From Streptococcus acidominimus (lineage in GTDB: Bacteria > Bacillota > Bacilli > Lactobacillales > Streptococcaceae), in the NCBI RefSeq assembly GCF_001921825.1, contig NZ_MSJL01000023.1:1-36098 (forward strand): a stretch of DNA of 36,098 nucleotides, given 5' to 3'. The translations under genes and the position numbers were made by a program. Position 1 is the first letter of the stretch. Each line of letters begins with the position of its first letter. Below, in pieces: positions 1-8,857 of this stretch. Below the pieces are notes generated by a model that worked only from the letters and a program-made list of their open reading frames with translations, had not been told where the DNA came from and ran no database searches.

Positions 1-1
1 C

Positions 2-430
2 TATTTTGGCTATAAAAACCATATTTGTGTCGATAGAAAATCAAAACTTATCAAACATTATGAAGTCACAACAGCTAGTGTACACGACTCCAATGTCCTA
101 GCTCCTCTTTGTGATGGCAATGAAGCGGTTTTTGATGACAGTGCTTATGTTGGAAAATCAGTACCAGAAGGTTGTCGCCACCACACGATTCGTCGTGCTT
201 TTAGAAATAAACCGTTGACTGAGACTGATAAGGTCATTAATCAACATATTGCCAAAGTCCGTTGTCGCGTTGAGCATGTTTTTGGCTTCATTGAAACGAG
301 CATGAAAGGTAGCATCTGTCGAGCAATTGGGAAGGCACGAGCTAAAACCAATGTGACCTTAACCAACTTACTCTACAATATCTGTCGTTTTGAGCAAATC
401 AAACGACTGGGATTGCCATCATGGGCTTAG
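2..430 (+). CDS. IS5-family DDE transposase, C-terminal part
   Basis: The frame is open from base 2 to a stop at 428-430 (142 residues), so the gene is cut by the window edge and not necessarily broken. It starts in the conserved GYKNH segment. FDDSAYVG carries the second catalytic Asp and RCRVEHVFGFIE the catalytic Glu of the IS5 DDE core. A basic, Asn-rich tail (TNVTLTNLLYNICR) is typical of the family. An internal ATG at 215 has no convincing ribosome site and is not a separate gene. The enzyme would cut and join IS ends. Family assignment is firm; the IS name is not determined. Confidence 0.85.
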   Translation, partial: YFGYKNHICVDRKSKLIKHYEVTTASVHDSNVLAPLCDGNEAVFDDSAYVGKSVPEGCRHHTIRRAFRNKPLTETDKVINQHIAKVRCRVEHVFGFIETSMKGSICRAIGKARAKTNVTLTNLLYNICRFEQIKRLGLPSWA

Positions 431-459
431 TGCGCCCAAAAATAGGAAAATAAGCAAAA

Positions 460-485
460 AGTAAGCTTCGAAAGCGAAGCTTACT
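460..485 (+). other. perfect hairpin at the IS5 3' end
   Basis: Arms AGTAAGCTTCG and CGAAGCTTACT (11 bp each) enclose AAAG. No T tract follows on the plus strand, so it may protect the IS from outside transcription or end transposase mRNA inefficiently. Role is inferred. Confidence 0.5.
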
Positions 486-607
486 GGAATTAATGCTTAC
501 AAATAGGGCTTACTTAACAACTACTTGAAGTTTTTAGAGGTGCCCTTAAGATAATATAAAGTATGAAATGGAAACGAGTACCTCCAGACTGGCTTTGCTC
601 GTTTCCA

Positions 608-1104
608 TCATCTGGAAGAGTGGACATAAAGAAGTGCCACTCGTGTCAAACGCTCTCGTATGTCCCTAGTTGCATTCTGCCAAAAGAGAAAGATATTCGA
701 TACATTCATGCTTGGAGGCACACTGTCGGTGGTCCAGTTGAACATTGGGAATCTCACTTTCTTGCCTACTTTTTCAAAGATGAAGCCTACTGTATAAGGG
801 TGAACTTTTGATAATACGGTAGCCTTGAGCTTGAATGTCGTTAATCCATTTTTTAGGTAATTGATAGCAATAGTTTTTGCTTTTTCATAGTGTGCTTCGT
901 AAAAATCAGAAGGACGAGCGAGCGCACTCAATGTCCTAATCCGATCGATTTCGAGTGCCAGAATCGCTTTGTCTACTGGCGTGATGTGGTAAGTTTTTCT
1001 ACGAATGTCAGCGCTTGGTATAGCGATAATCTAAGCCAATTTGAGTAGGGCAAGCAGGAATAGTAGGTTATCTCGCTCAATGGTAGAGGTGTATTCCGCT
1101 TCAT
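608..1104 (-). pseudogene. decayed PadR-type regulator plus DUF2812-like remnant
   Basis: A good start signal (AAAGGAG, then ATG with its A at 1104) begins a peptide like a PadR N-terminus (MKRNTPLPLSEITYY), but that frame soon stops. Other frames continue the similarity: RRKTYHITPVDKAILALEIDR resembles the end of a PadR winged helix. KWINDIQAQGYRIIKSSPL in one frame and FEKVGKKVRF in another resemble a DUF2812 domain, often paired with PadR. A 107-residue open frame at 608-931 crosses this region but matches no intact protein. At least two or three frameshifts are needed to rebuild one product. Family naming is tentative. The 3' end contains a head of the structured repeat (GAGAGCGTTTGACACGAG) in the same orientation as the dead gene. 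Confidence 0.45.
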
Positions 1105-1120
1105 CAATTCTCCTTTCTGA

Positions 1121-1170
1121 CTATATTGTTAAACTATATAGTTCTGTTAGACGTCCTACAACTATATAGG
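1121..1170. promoter_or_regulatory. operator-like palindromes between the pseudogene and yebC
   Basis: A near-palindrome CTATATTGTTAAACTATATAG (1121-1141, broken here only as prose) contains perfect ACTATATAGT at 1133-1142. A related ACTATATAGG follows at 1161-1170. Paired AT-rich palindromes just upstream of a PadR-like start suit autoregulation, but the repressor gene is decayed. The left palindrome also resembles a degenerate MET-box. Inference only. Confidence 0.4.
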
Positions 1171-1222
1171 CCAACTGTATCCAAAAGATAGCGAAAATCT
1201 TCTCAAATAAGCAATCTTATGG

Positions 1223-1254
1223 TATAATAAAACGATTGAAAAAAATGTAGGAGG
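1223..1254 (+). promoter_or_regulatory. yebC -10 element and ribosome site
   Basis: TATAAT lies at 1223-1228 and AGGAGG at 1249-1254, six bases before the ATG at 1261. No good -35 hexamer is visible about 17 bases upstream. The short leader leaves little room for regulation. Confidence 0.55.
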
Positions 1255-1260
1255 TTCTTC

Positions 1261-1977
1261 ATGGGACGTAAATGGGCCAATATTGTAGCCAAAAAAACAG
1301 CGAAGGACGGGGCGAACTCAAAAGTTTATGCTAAGTTTGGTGTGGAAATCTATGCTGCCGCTAAAAAAGGTGATCCAGATCCAGAGACGAATACAGCCTT
1401 AAAATTCGTAATCGATCGTGCCAAGCAAGCACAAGTACCAAAACACATCATTGATAAAGCTATTGATAAGGCAAAAGGAAATACAGATGAGACTTTCGTA
1501 GAAGGTCGCTATGAGGGCTTTGGACCAAATGGTTCAATGCTGATCGTTGACACCCTTACTTCCAATGTTAATCGTACAGCTGCAAACGTACGTGCGGCTT
1601 TCGGTAAAAATGGTGGAAATATGGGGGCGAGTGGCTCTGTTTCTTACTTATTTGACAACAAGGGAGTAATTGTCTTTGCTGGTGATGATGCTGATAGCGT
1701 TTTTGAGCAATTGCTGGAAGCAGATGTGGATGTAGAAGACGTAGAAGCAGAGGAAGGAAGCATTACGGTCTACACTGCACCAACAGATTTGCATAAGGCT
1801 CTTGTTGCCTTGCGTGAAGCAGGAACAAGCGAATTTCAAGTGACAGAATTGGAAATGATTCCCCAGTCAGAAGTAGTCTTGGAAGGTGATGATCTTGCAA
1901 CTTTTGAGAAGTTGTATGATGTCCTTGAAGATGATGAAGATGTTCAAAAAGTCTACACCAATGTAGAAGGATTTTAA
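1261..1977 (+). CDS. yebC: YebC/PmpR family protein
   Basis: The 238-residue protein has the family N-terminus ([20 protein letters not shown]), the central [16 protein letters not shown] segment and an acidic C-terminal domain, at usual family length. YebC proteins were long listed as DNA-binding regulators. The branch with the MGRKWANI start is now linked by published work to translation of difficult proline-rich stretches at the ribosome, so the regulator label should be treated with care. The start is fixed by AGGAGG at 1249. It stands alone, with its own -10 upstream and a hairpin downstream, so it is probably monocistronic. Confidence 0.93.
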   Translation: MGRKWANIVAKKTAKDGANSKVYAKFGVEIYAAAKKGDPDPETNTALKFVIDRAKQAQVPKHIIDKAIDKAKGNTDETFVEGRYEGFGPNGSMLIVDTLTSNVNRTAANVRAAFGKNGGNMGASGSVSYLFDNKGVIVFAGDDADSVFEQLLEADVDVEDVEAEEGSITVYTAPTDLHKALVALREAGTSEFQVTELEMIPQSEVVLEGDDLATFEKLYDVLEDDEDVQKVYTNVEGF

Positions 1978-2042
1978 TAGCCTCGTTTGGTTTATGTTTC
2001 GTACTAGGCAGGGAGTCTGGGACAAAGGTAAACTTCATATAG

Positions 2043-2098
2043 AAAAAGCGAACAAGTTGTATTTTCTGTGATGCAGAATTTCTTCTTGTTCGCTTTTT
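2043..2098 (+). terminator. terminator-like inverted repeat after yebC
   Basis: Arms AAAAAGCGAACAAG (2043-2056) and CTTGTTCGCTTTTT (2085-2098) are perfect complements around a 28-base loop that can form a smaller stem. The T run suits termination on the plus strand. The A run makes it potentially bidirectional. Confidence 0.7.
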
Positions 2099-2144
2099 AG
2101 TTTATTATGCTAATGGATGGAATTTGTTGATTTAGAATTTCTTA

Positions 2145-2251
2145 TATAGTCATTTAGTTTATATTTTTATTACTTCGTTAACTCGTCTTGCTGTACCCCA
2201 GTACTACCTGCGACTCGTTGCCTAGTACTAAAAATAAACTAAACGACTATA
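2145..2251. repeat. 107-bp MITE-like inverted-repeat element
   Basis: The left end TATAGTCATTTAGTTTAT and the right end ATAAACTAAACGACTATA are inverted copies with one mismatch. The element is about 107 bp and has no reading frame. Its last two bases (TA, 2250-2251) are also the first two of the next element, which suggests TA-targeted insertion of one beside the other. A fragment of this element occurs at 23889-23927. Confidence 0.6.
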
Positions 2252-2401
2252 CTTGTCAAAAATCAAAATCTGACTAGGCAATGAAACCGTAGGTAGAACT
2301 CTATTCTTTCTTGTTTTAAGGGAACAGGCTAAAAACCTCCACGTGAGCTTTTTACTCAGCAAGGTGAATGAACGACGTCAGATTTTGATTTTCGTTGAGT
2401 A
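2250..2401 (+). repeat. 152-bp RUP-like MITE, copy A
   Basis: First of three full copies (others at 21100-21251 and, inverted, 35635-35786), each exactly 152 bp. Ends are inverted repeats built on TACTnnnnAAAATCAAAATC and GATTTTGATTTTnnnnGAGTA. The interior carries GGGAACAGGCTAAAAACCTC in all copies. Ends resemble those of pneumococcal RUP, a non-autonomous element thought to use an IS630 transposase and TA targets; that relationship is my inference. Confidence 0.75.
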
Positions 2402-2428
2402 TTAAATGATCTTGTAAGAGATATGTAT

Positions 2429-2848
2429 TTATCTATTGTGAGAGCTTGGGATTAGCTGGTATAAGTAAGGAACAATCGGCTCTCCCTCTAATTCTTCCAA
2501 GGATTGAATCCAGCGAAAGTCAGTATGTTCTTCTGGGTCAAGGATAATGGGGGCTTGGTCGCTCAAGTGAGCGGCATAGACCAGCCTTGTAAAGACGGTC
2601 TGTTTTTCAGCATCAAACTGGCTATCTTCGTGGAGAATAGTAGACAGTACAATATGCTGGTTACATTCTTCTAGTGTTTCACGAAGGGCAGCAGCTTGTG
2701 GCAGTTCACCTTGTTCTACTCCGCCTCCGGGAATATCCCAAAAAGCAGGATAGACATTTTCTTGTCCTCGTTTGATAGTAGAGCGTTTGAGGATAAGATA
2801 GGCCTGTTGATGTTGAATCAGGGCGTGGGCAATCAGTCTGACTGACAT
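2429..2848 (-). CDS. NUDIX hydrolase
   Basis: The 139-residue protein has a clear Nudix box near residues 42-64 (GGVEQGELPQAAALRETLEE, G-x5-E-x7-REx2EE), whose Glu residues bind the metal that hydrolyses nucleoside-diphosphate-linked substrates. Asn replaces the usual Gly just after the EE pair, so substrate class cannot be inferred; sanitising oxidised nucleotides is only one possibility. The start lies 9 bases after the mnmE stop, and its AGGAGG overlaps that stop (TAGGAGG), implying translational coupling. It is probably the last gene of this minus-strand unit. Confidence 0.88.
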   Translation of the reverse strand: MSVRLIAHALIQHQQAYLILKRSTIKRGQENVYPAFWDIPGGGVEQGELPQAAALRETLEECNQHIVLSTILHEDSQFDAEKQTVFTRLVYAAHLSDQAPIILDPEEHTDFRWIQSLEELEGEPIVPYLYQLIPSSHNR

Positions 2849-2857
2849 GCTATCCTC

Positions 2858-4231
2858 CTATTTTCCTAAACAGAATTGGCTGAAGAGTTGGGTAATCAGC
2901 TCATCTGGTGCGGCGTCTCCTGTGATCTCCCCAAGAATTTGCCAGCAACGGGTCAAGTCTACTTGGAGTAGATCGACTGGCATTCCCATTTCAAGCCCCT
3001 CATTCACTGCCTGCAAGGCTTGAACGGCTTGCTCGATAAGGGAGATATGGCGGGCATTAGAGAGGTAGGTGGCATCTTGCTCCACGAGCCCTGCATTTTC
3101 AAAGAAGAGTTGGTTGATCCGTTCCTCAATCTGATCAATATTGTGATTGTGCAATACTGAAATGGCAATGGTATCGGCTGGTAGTTGATCTTGCTCAATT
3201 TGAATAGGGAGGTCTGTTTTATTGAGCAGGATAATCCGATTACTATCCTGACTAATGGTCAGCAATTGATGGTCTTGTGGTGTCAGAGGTTCGCTTGCAT
3301 TTAAGACCAGAAGAACTAAGTCGGCTTCCTCTAGCGCTTTTTTAGAGCGTTCAACCCCGATTCTTTCTACGACATCATCTGTCTCACGAATCCCTGCGGT
3401 ATCAATCAGTTTGAGAGGGACACCGTTGATATTGACATATTCTTCGATAATGTCGCGGGTTGTCCCCGCAATATCAGTGACAATGGCCTTATCTTCACGC
3501 AAAAGATTGTTCAACAGGCTTGATTTACCGACATTGGGACGACCGATAATGGCAGTTGCGATTCCCTCACGGAGGATTTTCCCTCGGCGTGCAGTTTTGA
3601 GCAAGCCCTCCAGTAACTGTTGAAATTCCTTGGTTTTCTCACGGACTAGCTTGGTCGTAGCTTCTTCGACATCATCATATTCTGGATAGTCAATATTGAC
3701 TTCGATTTGAGCAAGGGTATTGAGAATTTCCTGCCTCGTATTGTTGATGAGCGTAGAGAGTGAGCCATCTAGCTGCTGAAGGGCTTGATGCATAGCCTTG
3801 TCTGTCTTAGCACGGATAATATCCATGACCGCCTCTGCCTGAGTGAGGTCAACGCGACCATTTAAAAAGGCACGCTTGGTAAACTCCCCGGGTTCTGCCA
3901 TCCGTGCTCCCTGACGAATGATTAGCTGGAGAATCTCATTGGTGACTGCAATGCCCCCGTGGGTGTTGATTTCAACGATATTTTCCCGCGTGAAGGTCTT
4001 AGGTGCTTTCATGACAGAGACCATAACCTCGTCGACCACGATATTAGCAAGGGGATCGAGGATATGACCATAATGGATCGTATGACTGGCGACATCAGCT
4101 AGATTTTTTTCTTTAAAAACACGGTTTGCAATCTCAATAGCCTGACTTCCAGACAAGCGGACAATGCCGATAGCCCCCTCTCCGAGAGGAGTAGAGATGG
4201 CTGCAATAGTATCAAATTCTTTGGTAATCAT
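2858..4231 (-). CDS. mnmE: tRNA uridine-5-carboxymethylaminomethyl GTPase MnmE
   Basis: MnmE (TrmE) works with MnmG to modify the wobble uridine of tRNAs, using GTP, a folate one-carbon unit and FAD. The 457 residues are full length. An N-terminal folate-binding domain begins [17 protein letters not shown]. The inserted G domain has [10 protein letters not shown] (G1), TDIAGTTRD (G2), DTAGI (G3) and NKTDL (G4). The protein ends FCLGK, the C-x-G-K tail whose Cys is essential (usually CIGK, here CLGK). A hairpin terminator separates it from metF upstream; NUDIX follows closely. Start supported by AGAGG before ATG. Confidence 0.97.
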   Translation of the reverse strand: MITKEFDTIAAISTPLGEGAIGIVRLSGSQAIEIANRVFKEKNLADVASHTIHYGHILDPLANIVVDEVMVSVMKAPKTFTRENIVEINTHGGIAVTNEILQLIIRQGARMAEPGEFTKRAFLNGRVDLTQAEAVMDIIRAKTDKAMHQALQQLDGSLSTLINNTRQEILNTLAQIEVNIDYPEYDDVEEATTKLVREKTKEFQQLLEGLLKTARRGKILREGIATAIIGRPNVGKSSLLNNLLREDKAIVTDIAGTTRDIIEEYVNINGVPLKLIDTAGIRETDDVVERIGVERSKKALEEADLVLLVLNASEPLTPQDHQLLTISQDSNRIILLNKTDLPIQIEQDQLPADTIAISVLHNHNIDQIEERINQLFFENAGLVEQDATYLSNARHISLIEQAVQALQAVNEGLEMGMPVDLLQVDLTRCWQILGEITGDAAPDELITQLFSQFCLGK

Positions 4232-4253
4232 ACCTCTATTGTAACGAAAAGTC

Positions 4254-4280
4254 CCCTCTCTATCAAGAAAATAGAGAGGG
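4254..4280 (-). terminator. hairpin between metF and mnmE
   Basis: CCCTCTCTAT (4254-4263) and ATAGAGAGGG (4271-4280) form a perfect 10-bp stem around 7 bases. In the minus direction the stem follows the metF stop and is followed by ACTTTTC, a weak T tract. It probably ends metEF mRNA, perhaps with read-through into mnmE. Confidence 0.65.
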
Positions 4281-4297
4281 AAGTGAGGATTGTCCTG

Positions 4298-5158
4298 CTA
4301 TACGGCTGAATGCTTGAACAGCGAGTAGGTGGCATGGTGGATGTAGTTTGCGACCTGAGGGTTATTCATTGTATATAGATGAATCCCTGCCACATCTTGT
4401 GTCACTAGATCGACAATTTGGTCCACGGCATAGGCTAGGCCTGCGGCTCGTAGGGACTCGGGGTCGTGTTCATACTTGTCTAAAATTGCTCGAAATTTTC
4501 GTGGTAGGCGGATATTTTCGCAGGTATGGAGCAAGCGTAGCGCCTGATTACGATTGATAATGGGCATAATGCCTGCGACGATCGGCACATCAATGTCAGC
4601 CAGTTGGCATTTTTCCTGAAAATCATAAAAGACGTCGTTGTCGAAAAAGAGCTGGGTGACTAGGCTTGAACAGCCTGCATCCACTTTTTTCTTGAGGTGC
4701 TTAATATCTGAAATTGAATTTGGTGAATCAGGGTGGCATTCAGGATAGCAGGCTCCGATAATGTCAAAATGGGGTGCTTCCTCTTTGATAAAAGAAATCA
4801 AATCTGTCGCGTAGCGAAAATCGTTTTTGGGAGCGACATTGGGAATCCTGTCTCCGCGTAGCGCTAAGATGGTGTGAACCCCAATCTGGTCGAGAGCTGT
4901 CAGGATATTTGAGACCTGCGCCTTGGTCAGATAAATAGCAGGCAGGTGGGCGATAGAGGGGATCCCCAAATCGTTGTGGATATAGTCTGCCAGACGGACG
5001 GTGGTTTCTTCAATGTTGAACTTGTTATTGCTGGCGGTCACGCTGATAAAGTGCGGGGCTAAATCCTGCATGTCGTGGAGCGCCGAGAGGATTTTTTCAT
5101 TGCCTGCAGCGGGATTGGGTGGAAATATTTCAAATGAAAGACTGGGAGTGTGCACCAT
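4298..5158 (-). CDS. metF: 5,10-methylenetetrahydrofolate reductase
   Basis: MetF reduces 5,10-methylene-THF to 5-methyl-THF with FAD and NAD(P)H, supplying the methyl group for MetE. The 286 residues are normal length. The N-terminus SFEIFPPNPAAGNEKI carries the family's catalytic Glu region. ALRGDRIP, GACYPECHP and TQLFFDNDVF are characteristic barrel segments (FAD and folate contacts). It lies 52 bases after metE on the same strand, with AAAGGA before ATG and no promoter seen between, so metE-metF is an operon, likely controlled from the MET-box upstream of metE. Confidence 0.96.
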   Translation of the reverse strand: MVHTPSLSFEIFPPNPAAGNEKILSALHDMQDLAPHFISVTASNNKFNIEETTVRLADYIHNDLGIPSIAHLPAIYLTKAQVSNILTALDQIGVHTILALRGDRIPNVAPKNDFRYATDLISFIKEEAPHFDIIGACYPECHPDSPNSISDIKHLKKKVDAGCSSLVTQLFFDNDVFYDFQEKCQLADIDVPIVAGIMPIINRNQALRLLHTCENIRLPRKFRAILDKYEHDPESLRAAGLAYAVDQIVDLVTQDVAGIHLYTMNNPQVANYIHHATYSLFKHSAV

Positions 5159-5210
5159 TGTTTTTTCCTTTCTATATGAGTGAGAGGAGAAAACGAGGTT
5201 CTCTCCTTAT

Positions 5211-7466
5211 CTATTTGGTGATTGCCTGACGGGCAAGCTTGGCAACCTCTACCAGACGAATGAGACTTTCGCGTGTTTCTTTGATACCACGGGTCTTGAG
5301 ACCGCAGTCTGGATTGATCCAGACCTTCTGTCTTGGAACCTTGGCAAGAATCGCCTCAATCGTGTGGTCGATTTCCCCATCAGCTGGGACGCGCGGTGAG
5401 TGAATATCGTAGACCCCAGGTCCGACCTGTGTCTGGAAGTTTTGTGCCTTTAACTCGTCCAGAATGACGAGGTTAGAGCGGCTGGCTTCAAAGGAGATGA
5501 CATCTGCATCCATATTGTCAATGGCTGGGATAATATCGGTAAATTCGCTATAACACATGTGAGTATGAATCTGTGTATCAGGCGCAACGGTCGAGTGTAC
5601 CAAGCGGAAGGCTGGAATAGCCCAGTCCAGATAATCCTCATACCAGTCGCTTCTACGTAGCGGTAGTTTTTCGCGCAGAGCTGCTTCATCAATCTGGATA
5701 ATCTTGATACCTGCTGTCTCTAAGTCAAGCACCTCTTCCTTGATAGCCAGTGCAATCTGCAAGGTTGATTCCTTAATAGAAATGTCCTCACGAGGGAAAG
5801 ACCAGTTGAGAATGGTGACAGGTCCAGTCAGCATGCCCTTAACAGGCTTATCTGTTTTACTTTGAGCGTAGCTAGACCATTTGACTGTAATAGGTTGTAG
5901 GCGCGTTACATCGCTCCAGATGATAGGCGGTTTTACTCCCCGCATACCATAGGACTGCACCCAGCCATTCTTACTAAAGAGATAGCCAGACAAGTTTTGC
6001 CCGAAGTATTCTACCATGTCATTGCGTTCAAATTCACCATGGACGAGGACATCAAAGCCGACCTCTTCCTGCCACTCGATCCAATCGTCGATCTGTTTAG
6101 CGAGAAATGTATCGTAGGCTTGGGCAGAGACTTCTCCCTTACGGAATGCAAGACGGGTTGCCCGTACCTCTTCTGTCTGGGGGAAAGAACCGATAGTTGT
6201 CGTTGGTAACTCTGGTAATTTGAGGCGCTCTGCCTGTATGATTTCACGTTCCGCAAAGTCTGGCAAGCGGGTATAATCTGCCTCCGTTAATCCGGCAATC
6301 CGAGCTGCCAAGTCTTGATTGGTTCCAACCCGCTCTGTCCTAAACAAGTCCTTGTTACGGGCTAGGAGATCAGCTCCCCCCTCTGTCAAAATCGTATCCA
6401 AGTCACGGAGTTCTGCTAATTTTTCTACGGCAAAAGAGAAATGTTGTAAGATACTTGCTTCAAATTCTTCATTTACCGTTGTAAATGGGACGTGTAGGAG
6501 TGAACAAGAAGTGTTTAAGACAATATTGGTAGTAGGTATTTTTTTCAATAACGCAAGGCTTTTCTCATAGTCATTGCGCCAGATATTTTTTCCATTGACG
6601 ATACCTGCGTAGAGGACCTTGTCTTCTGGAAAACCTGTTGAGACGAGTTCAAGCGTCTTTTTTCCTTCGACAAAGTCAAGCCCCAAGCCGTCAATTGGCA
6701 AGGTCAGTAGGTCTGCGTAGATATCTCGTACATCTCCAAAGTAGGTCTGTACAAGGACAGACAAGCCTTTTTTATCTGCTAAAAGTTTCTCATAAATATC
6801 TAAGAACAGAGCCTTTTCTTTAGCAGTTAAATCCTTGACCAAGCTCGGTTCATCAAGCTGAATGGTTTTGGCACCTAGATTCGCTAGTGTTTCAAAGACT
6901 GCTTGATAGGTTGCGACAATGCTCTCCACAAAGTCGGTAGGAGCGGTTCCCACTTCATAATCTGCCAACTGTAAGAATGTGAAAGGCCCGATCAGAACAG
7001 GACGCGTGAGCAGCCCTCGTTCTCTTGCTTCTACAAATTCATCAAAAATCTTGTTGGAAGCAAGTTTGACTTGGGTATCTTTTTCAAATTTCGGTACGAT
7101 ATAGTGGTAGTTGGTGTTAAACCACTTTTTCATAGGTAAGGCTCTAACATCACCTTTTTCTCCTTGATACCCCCTTGCTAGGGCAAAGTAGCGTTCCAGA
7201 TCGGTCAAATCTAAGCTCTGCACCGCTTGGGGGACGACATTGAGCAAGAATGCCGTATCTAGCACAGCATCATAATGTGAGAAGTCGTTGCTTGGAATCT
7301 CTGTAATTCCTGCTTCCTTGACCAAGTTCCAATGCTTGCGGCGGAGCGTCTTGGCACTTTCTAGCAATTCTGCTTCGCCGATTTCTCCTCGGAAGTATTT
7401 TTCAGTTGTAAATTTTAATTCACGAAATTCGCCCAAACGTGGAAAACCAATAATTGTTGTGACCAT
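5211..7466 (-). CDS. metE: cobalamin-independent methionine synthase
   Basis: MetE transfers the methyl group of 5-methyl-THF (triglutamate form) to homocysteine in the cytoplasm. It has 751 residues and the two-barrel layout of the family. Zinc ligands are present at family spacing: His636 and Cys638 in HTHMCYSEF, Glu660 in SFEAS and Cys721 in [10 protein letters not shown]. The N-terminus ([21 protein letters not shown]) is typical. The start is supported by GGAGG eight bases upstream. It leads the metE-metF operon; a perfect MET-box sits about 80 bases upstream. The enzyme needs no vitamin B12. Confidence 0.98.
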   Translation of the reverse strand: MVTTIIGFPRLGEFRELKFTTEKYFRGEIGEAELLESAKTLRRKHWNLVKEAGITEIPSNDFSHYDAVLDTAFLLNVVPQAVQSLDLTDLERYFALARGYQGEKGDVRALPMKKWFNTNYHYIVPKFEKDTQVKLASNKIFDEFVEARERGLLTRPVLIGPFTFLQLADYEVGTAPTDFVESIVATYQAVFETLANLGAKTIQLDEPSLVKDLTAKEKALFLDIYEKLLADKKGLSVLVQTYFGDVRDIYADLLTLPIDGLGLDFVEGKKTLELVSTGFPEDKVLYAGIVNGKNIWRNDYEKSLALLKKIPTTNIVLNTSCSLLHVPFTTVNEEFEASILQHFSFAVEKLAELRDLDTILTEGGADLLARNKDLFRTERVGTNQDLAARIAGLTEADYTRLPDFAEREIIQAERLKLPELPTTTIGSFPQTEEVRATRLAFRKGEVSAQAYDTFLAKQIDDWIEWQEEVGFDVLVHGEFERNDMVEYFGQNLSGYLFSKNGWVQSYGMRGVKPPIIWSDVTRLQPITVKWSSYAQSKTDKPVKGMLTGPVTILNWSFPREDISIKESTLQIALAIKEEVLDLETAGIKIIQIDEAALREKLPLRRSDWYEDYLDWAIPAFRLVHSTVAPDTQIHTHMCYSEFTDIIPAIDNMDADVISFEASRSNLVILDELKAQNFQTQVGPGVYDIHSPRVPADGEIDHTIEAILAKVPRQKVWINPDCGLKTRGIKETRESLIRLVEVAKLARQAITK

Positions 7467-7547
7467 AGGGTGCCTCCAAAATTTATTCTTGAGACTATCC
7501 TAGCAGAAAATAGTTCGTTTGTATAATTGAAAATGCTTAGGGATAGA

Positions 7548-7564
7548 TATAGTTTAAAACTATA
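7548..7564 (-). promoter_or_regulatory. MET-box of metE
   Basis: The sequence TATAGTT-TAA-AACTATA matches the streptococcal MET-box (TATAGTT-n3-AACTATA) exactly. This box is bound by LysR-type methionine/cysteine regulators (MtaR/MetR/CmbR group). It is about 82-98 bases upstream of the metE ATG, suiting activation. A half-box TATAGTTTAAGG lies at 7603-7614. Which regulator binds is not encoded in this window. Confidence 0.85.
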
Positions 7565-7790
7565 TGTAAATAGCTCGAAGACCATGAAATAAGAAAAAGA
7601 GATATAGTTTAAGGGTTAGAAACGGCGAAAATAGTGGATAAGGGATACAGATTGTCTGGGGGAAATAGGGGTACGAGCAGGTATGCCACAGCTGTCTTGA
7701 ATAGGAGTGATGAGCTGATAAAAATTTTAAAAGAGCTGATAAAAGATCCATATTAGACATGGAGGGTAGGGCGTGATAAGATAACAATAA
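7565..7790. other. intergenic region between metE and the amidotransferase-like gene
   Basis: It holds the MET half-box at 7603-7614 and a short direct repeat (GAGCTGATAAAA, twice, about 7722-7746). An open frame on the minus strand (7560-7787) lacks a ribosome site and family likeness and is not called. A promoter for the rightward gene is possible near 7753-7782 but weak. Confidence 0.4.
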
Positions 7791-7811
7791 ATGAAAGGCA
7801 AGAGGTGGCAG

Positions 7812-8501
7812 ATGAAGAAGGTGATAGTAGGGATTACGGGAAATGAAAAGGAAATGCCACCCCTGTCTGGCTTGACCTATGTCACGGTGGCGCGGGATCT
7901 AGCTGAGGGAGTGATCGCCGCGGGCGGTTTGCCGGTTGTCATCCCGATTGGGACACCAGATTTGGCAAAGGATTATGTGGGCATGGTAGACAAATTGCTT
8001 CTCTCAGGTGGTCAGAATGTGAGTCCGCATTTTTATGGGGAAAAGCAGGTGATTAAGAGTGATGACTATTTACTGGCGCGTGATCTGTTTGAGCTGGCTC
8101 TGATTGAAGAAGCCTTGAAACAAGGGAAGCCGATTTTTGCAGTTTGCCGGGGGATGCAGCTTCTAAATGTAGCCTTGGGTGGTAGTTTGCAGCAGGACGT
8201 TAGAAATCACTGGCAGGATCAATTAACAGGAACGTCTCATGGCTTGCAAGTTCGCTCCAAAAGTCGGGTCAGTCACCTCTTTCATCAGGGCAGTCAAATC
8301 AATTCTTTCCATCGACAAAGTATCAAGCACTTGGCTCCTGATTTGCGGGTAACGGCTCGTGATCCACGTGATGGAACCATTGAAGCGGTAGAAGGACGAG
8401 GTGGGCTGTCAGTTTTAGGGGTGCAGTGGCACCCAGAATTTTTATGCAGAGATTGTGACAGTAATCGGCGCTTGTTTGACTATATTGTTCATCAATTGTA
8501 A
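7812..8501 (+). CDS. gamma-glutamyl-gamma-aminobutyrate hydrolase family protein (class I glutamine amidotransferase-like)
   Basis: This family (PuuD-like, Peptidase C26) cleaves gamma-glutamyl bonds; physiological substrate unknown here. The nucleophile Cys lies in FAVCRGMQLLNV, and His and Glu in GVQWHPEF complete the triad. LLLSGGQNVSPHFYGE is the family's glycine-rich loop. An upstream ATG at 7791 is in frame, but AGAGGTGG sits just before the ATG at 7812, and MKKVIVGITGN matches family starts better, so 7812 is preferred (229 residues). It stands between two differently oriented units and appears monocistronic. Confidence 0.88.
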   Translation: MKKVIVGITGNEKEMPPLSGLTYVTVARDLAEGVIAAGGLPVVIPIGTPDLAKDYVGMVDKLLLSGGQNVSPHFYGEKQVIKSDDYLLARDLFELALIEEALKQGKPIFAVCRGMQLLNVALGGSLQQDVRNHWQDQLTGTSHGLQVRSKSRVSHLFHQGSQINSFHRQSIKHLAPDLRVTARDPRDGTIEAVEGRGGLSVLGVQWHPEFLCRDCDSNRRLFDYIVHQL

Positions 8502-8548
8502 TCATCTTCCTAGTCTTTGACTCCCTTTGGGGGAGGCTATGCTCGTTT

Positions 8549-8584
8549 CAATTATCTCTCGGATAGTTGCAGTGGGCTTTTTTT
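8549..8584 (+). terminator. weak terminator-like hairpin after the C26 gene
   Basis: CAATTATC and GATAGTTG form an 8-bp stem (one G-T pair) with a 5-base loop. A run of seven T follows after about eight bases. The gap before the T tract makes it a doubtful terminator. Confidence 0.35.
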
Positions 8585-8823
8585 GCTGTTCCTTGAGTAG
8601 CAGGCAGGGGGAACTATAGAAAAATTGGACATAAAAATAGTACATTTATGATATGGTTCTCACCCTTTAAAACCATCTATCAATGTTTTATCCTAAACTT
8701 AGAATGTGTACTCATAGTTAATAGATATCATCACTTTTTAAAGCAGAAAAACTATATCTTTTTAGAGATAGGAACTTTTTTGATAAAAGTACACTTTATT
8801 TTCATTTTTTTAGACAAAAGAAC
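8585..8823. other. AT-rich stretch without recognised gene
   Basis: No reading frame here has both a ribosome site and family likeness. A 62-codon frame at 8648-8836 is AT-rich chance coding. No repeat or RNA motif recognised. Confidence 0.5.
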
Positions 8824-8852
8824 TTGTATTCTTTGAATAAATATGTTAGTAT
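8824..8852 (+). promoter_or_regulatory. sigma-A-type promoter of a candidate small RNA
   Basis: TTGTAT (8824-8829), a 17-base spacer and TAGTAT (8847-8852) form a reasonable promoter that leads into no coding gene. Transcription would begin about 8858-8860. Confidence 0.5.
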
Positions 8853-8857
8853 AGTAA

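Larger units (their letters stand above)
1..545 (+). mobile_element. IS5-family insertion sequence, 3' part only
   Basis: The window opens inside an insertion sequence. A transposase reading frame without a start runs in from the left edge and ends at 430. About 115 bases of non-coding IS end follow. The likely terminal inverted repeat reads TTTTTAGAGGTGCCC and ends near 545; the other end lies outside the window, so the exact boundary and target duplication cannot be confirmed. A perfect 11-bp hairpin (460-485) lies between gene and terminus. Confidence 0.7.

Noticed and set aside
563..811. 82-codon plus-strand frame
   Set aside because: It is antisense to the PadR/DUF2812 remnant and has no ribosome site.
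7467..7600. SAM riboswitch or methionine T-box upstream of metE
   Set aside because: No T-box sequence or S-box core is seen; the MET-box explains the regulation as usual for streptococci.
7560..7787. 75-codon minus-strand frame upstream of metE
   Set aside because: It covers the MET-box region, lacks a ribosome site and has no family likeness.
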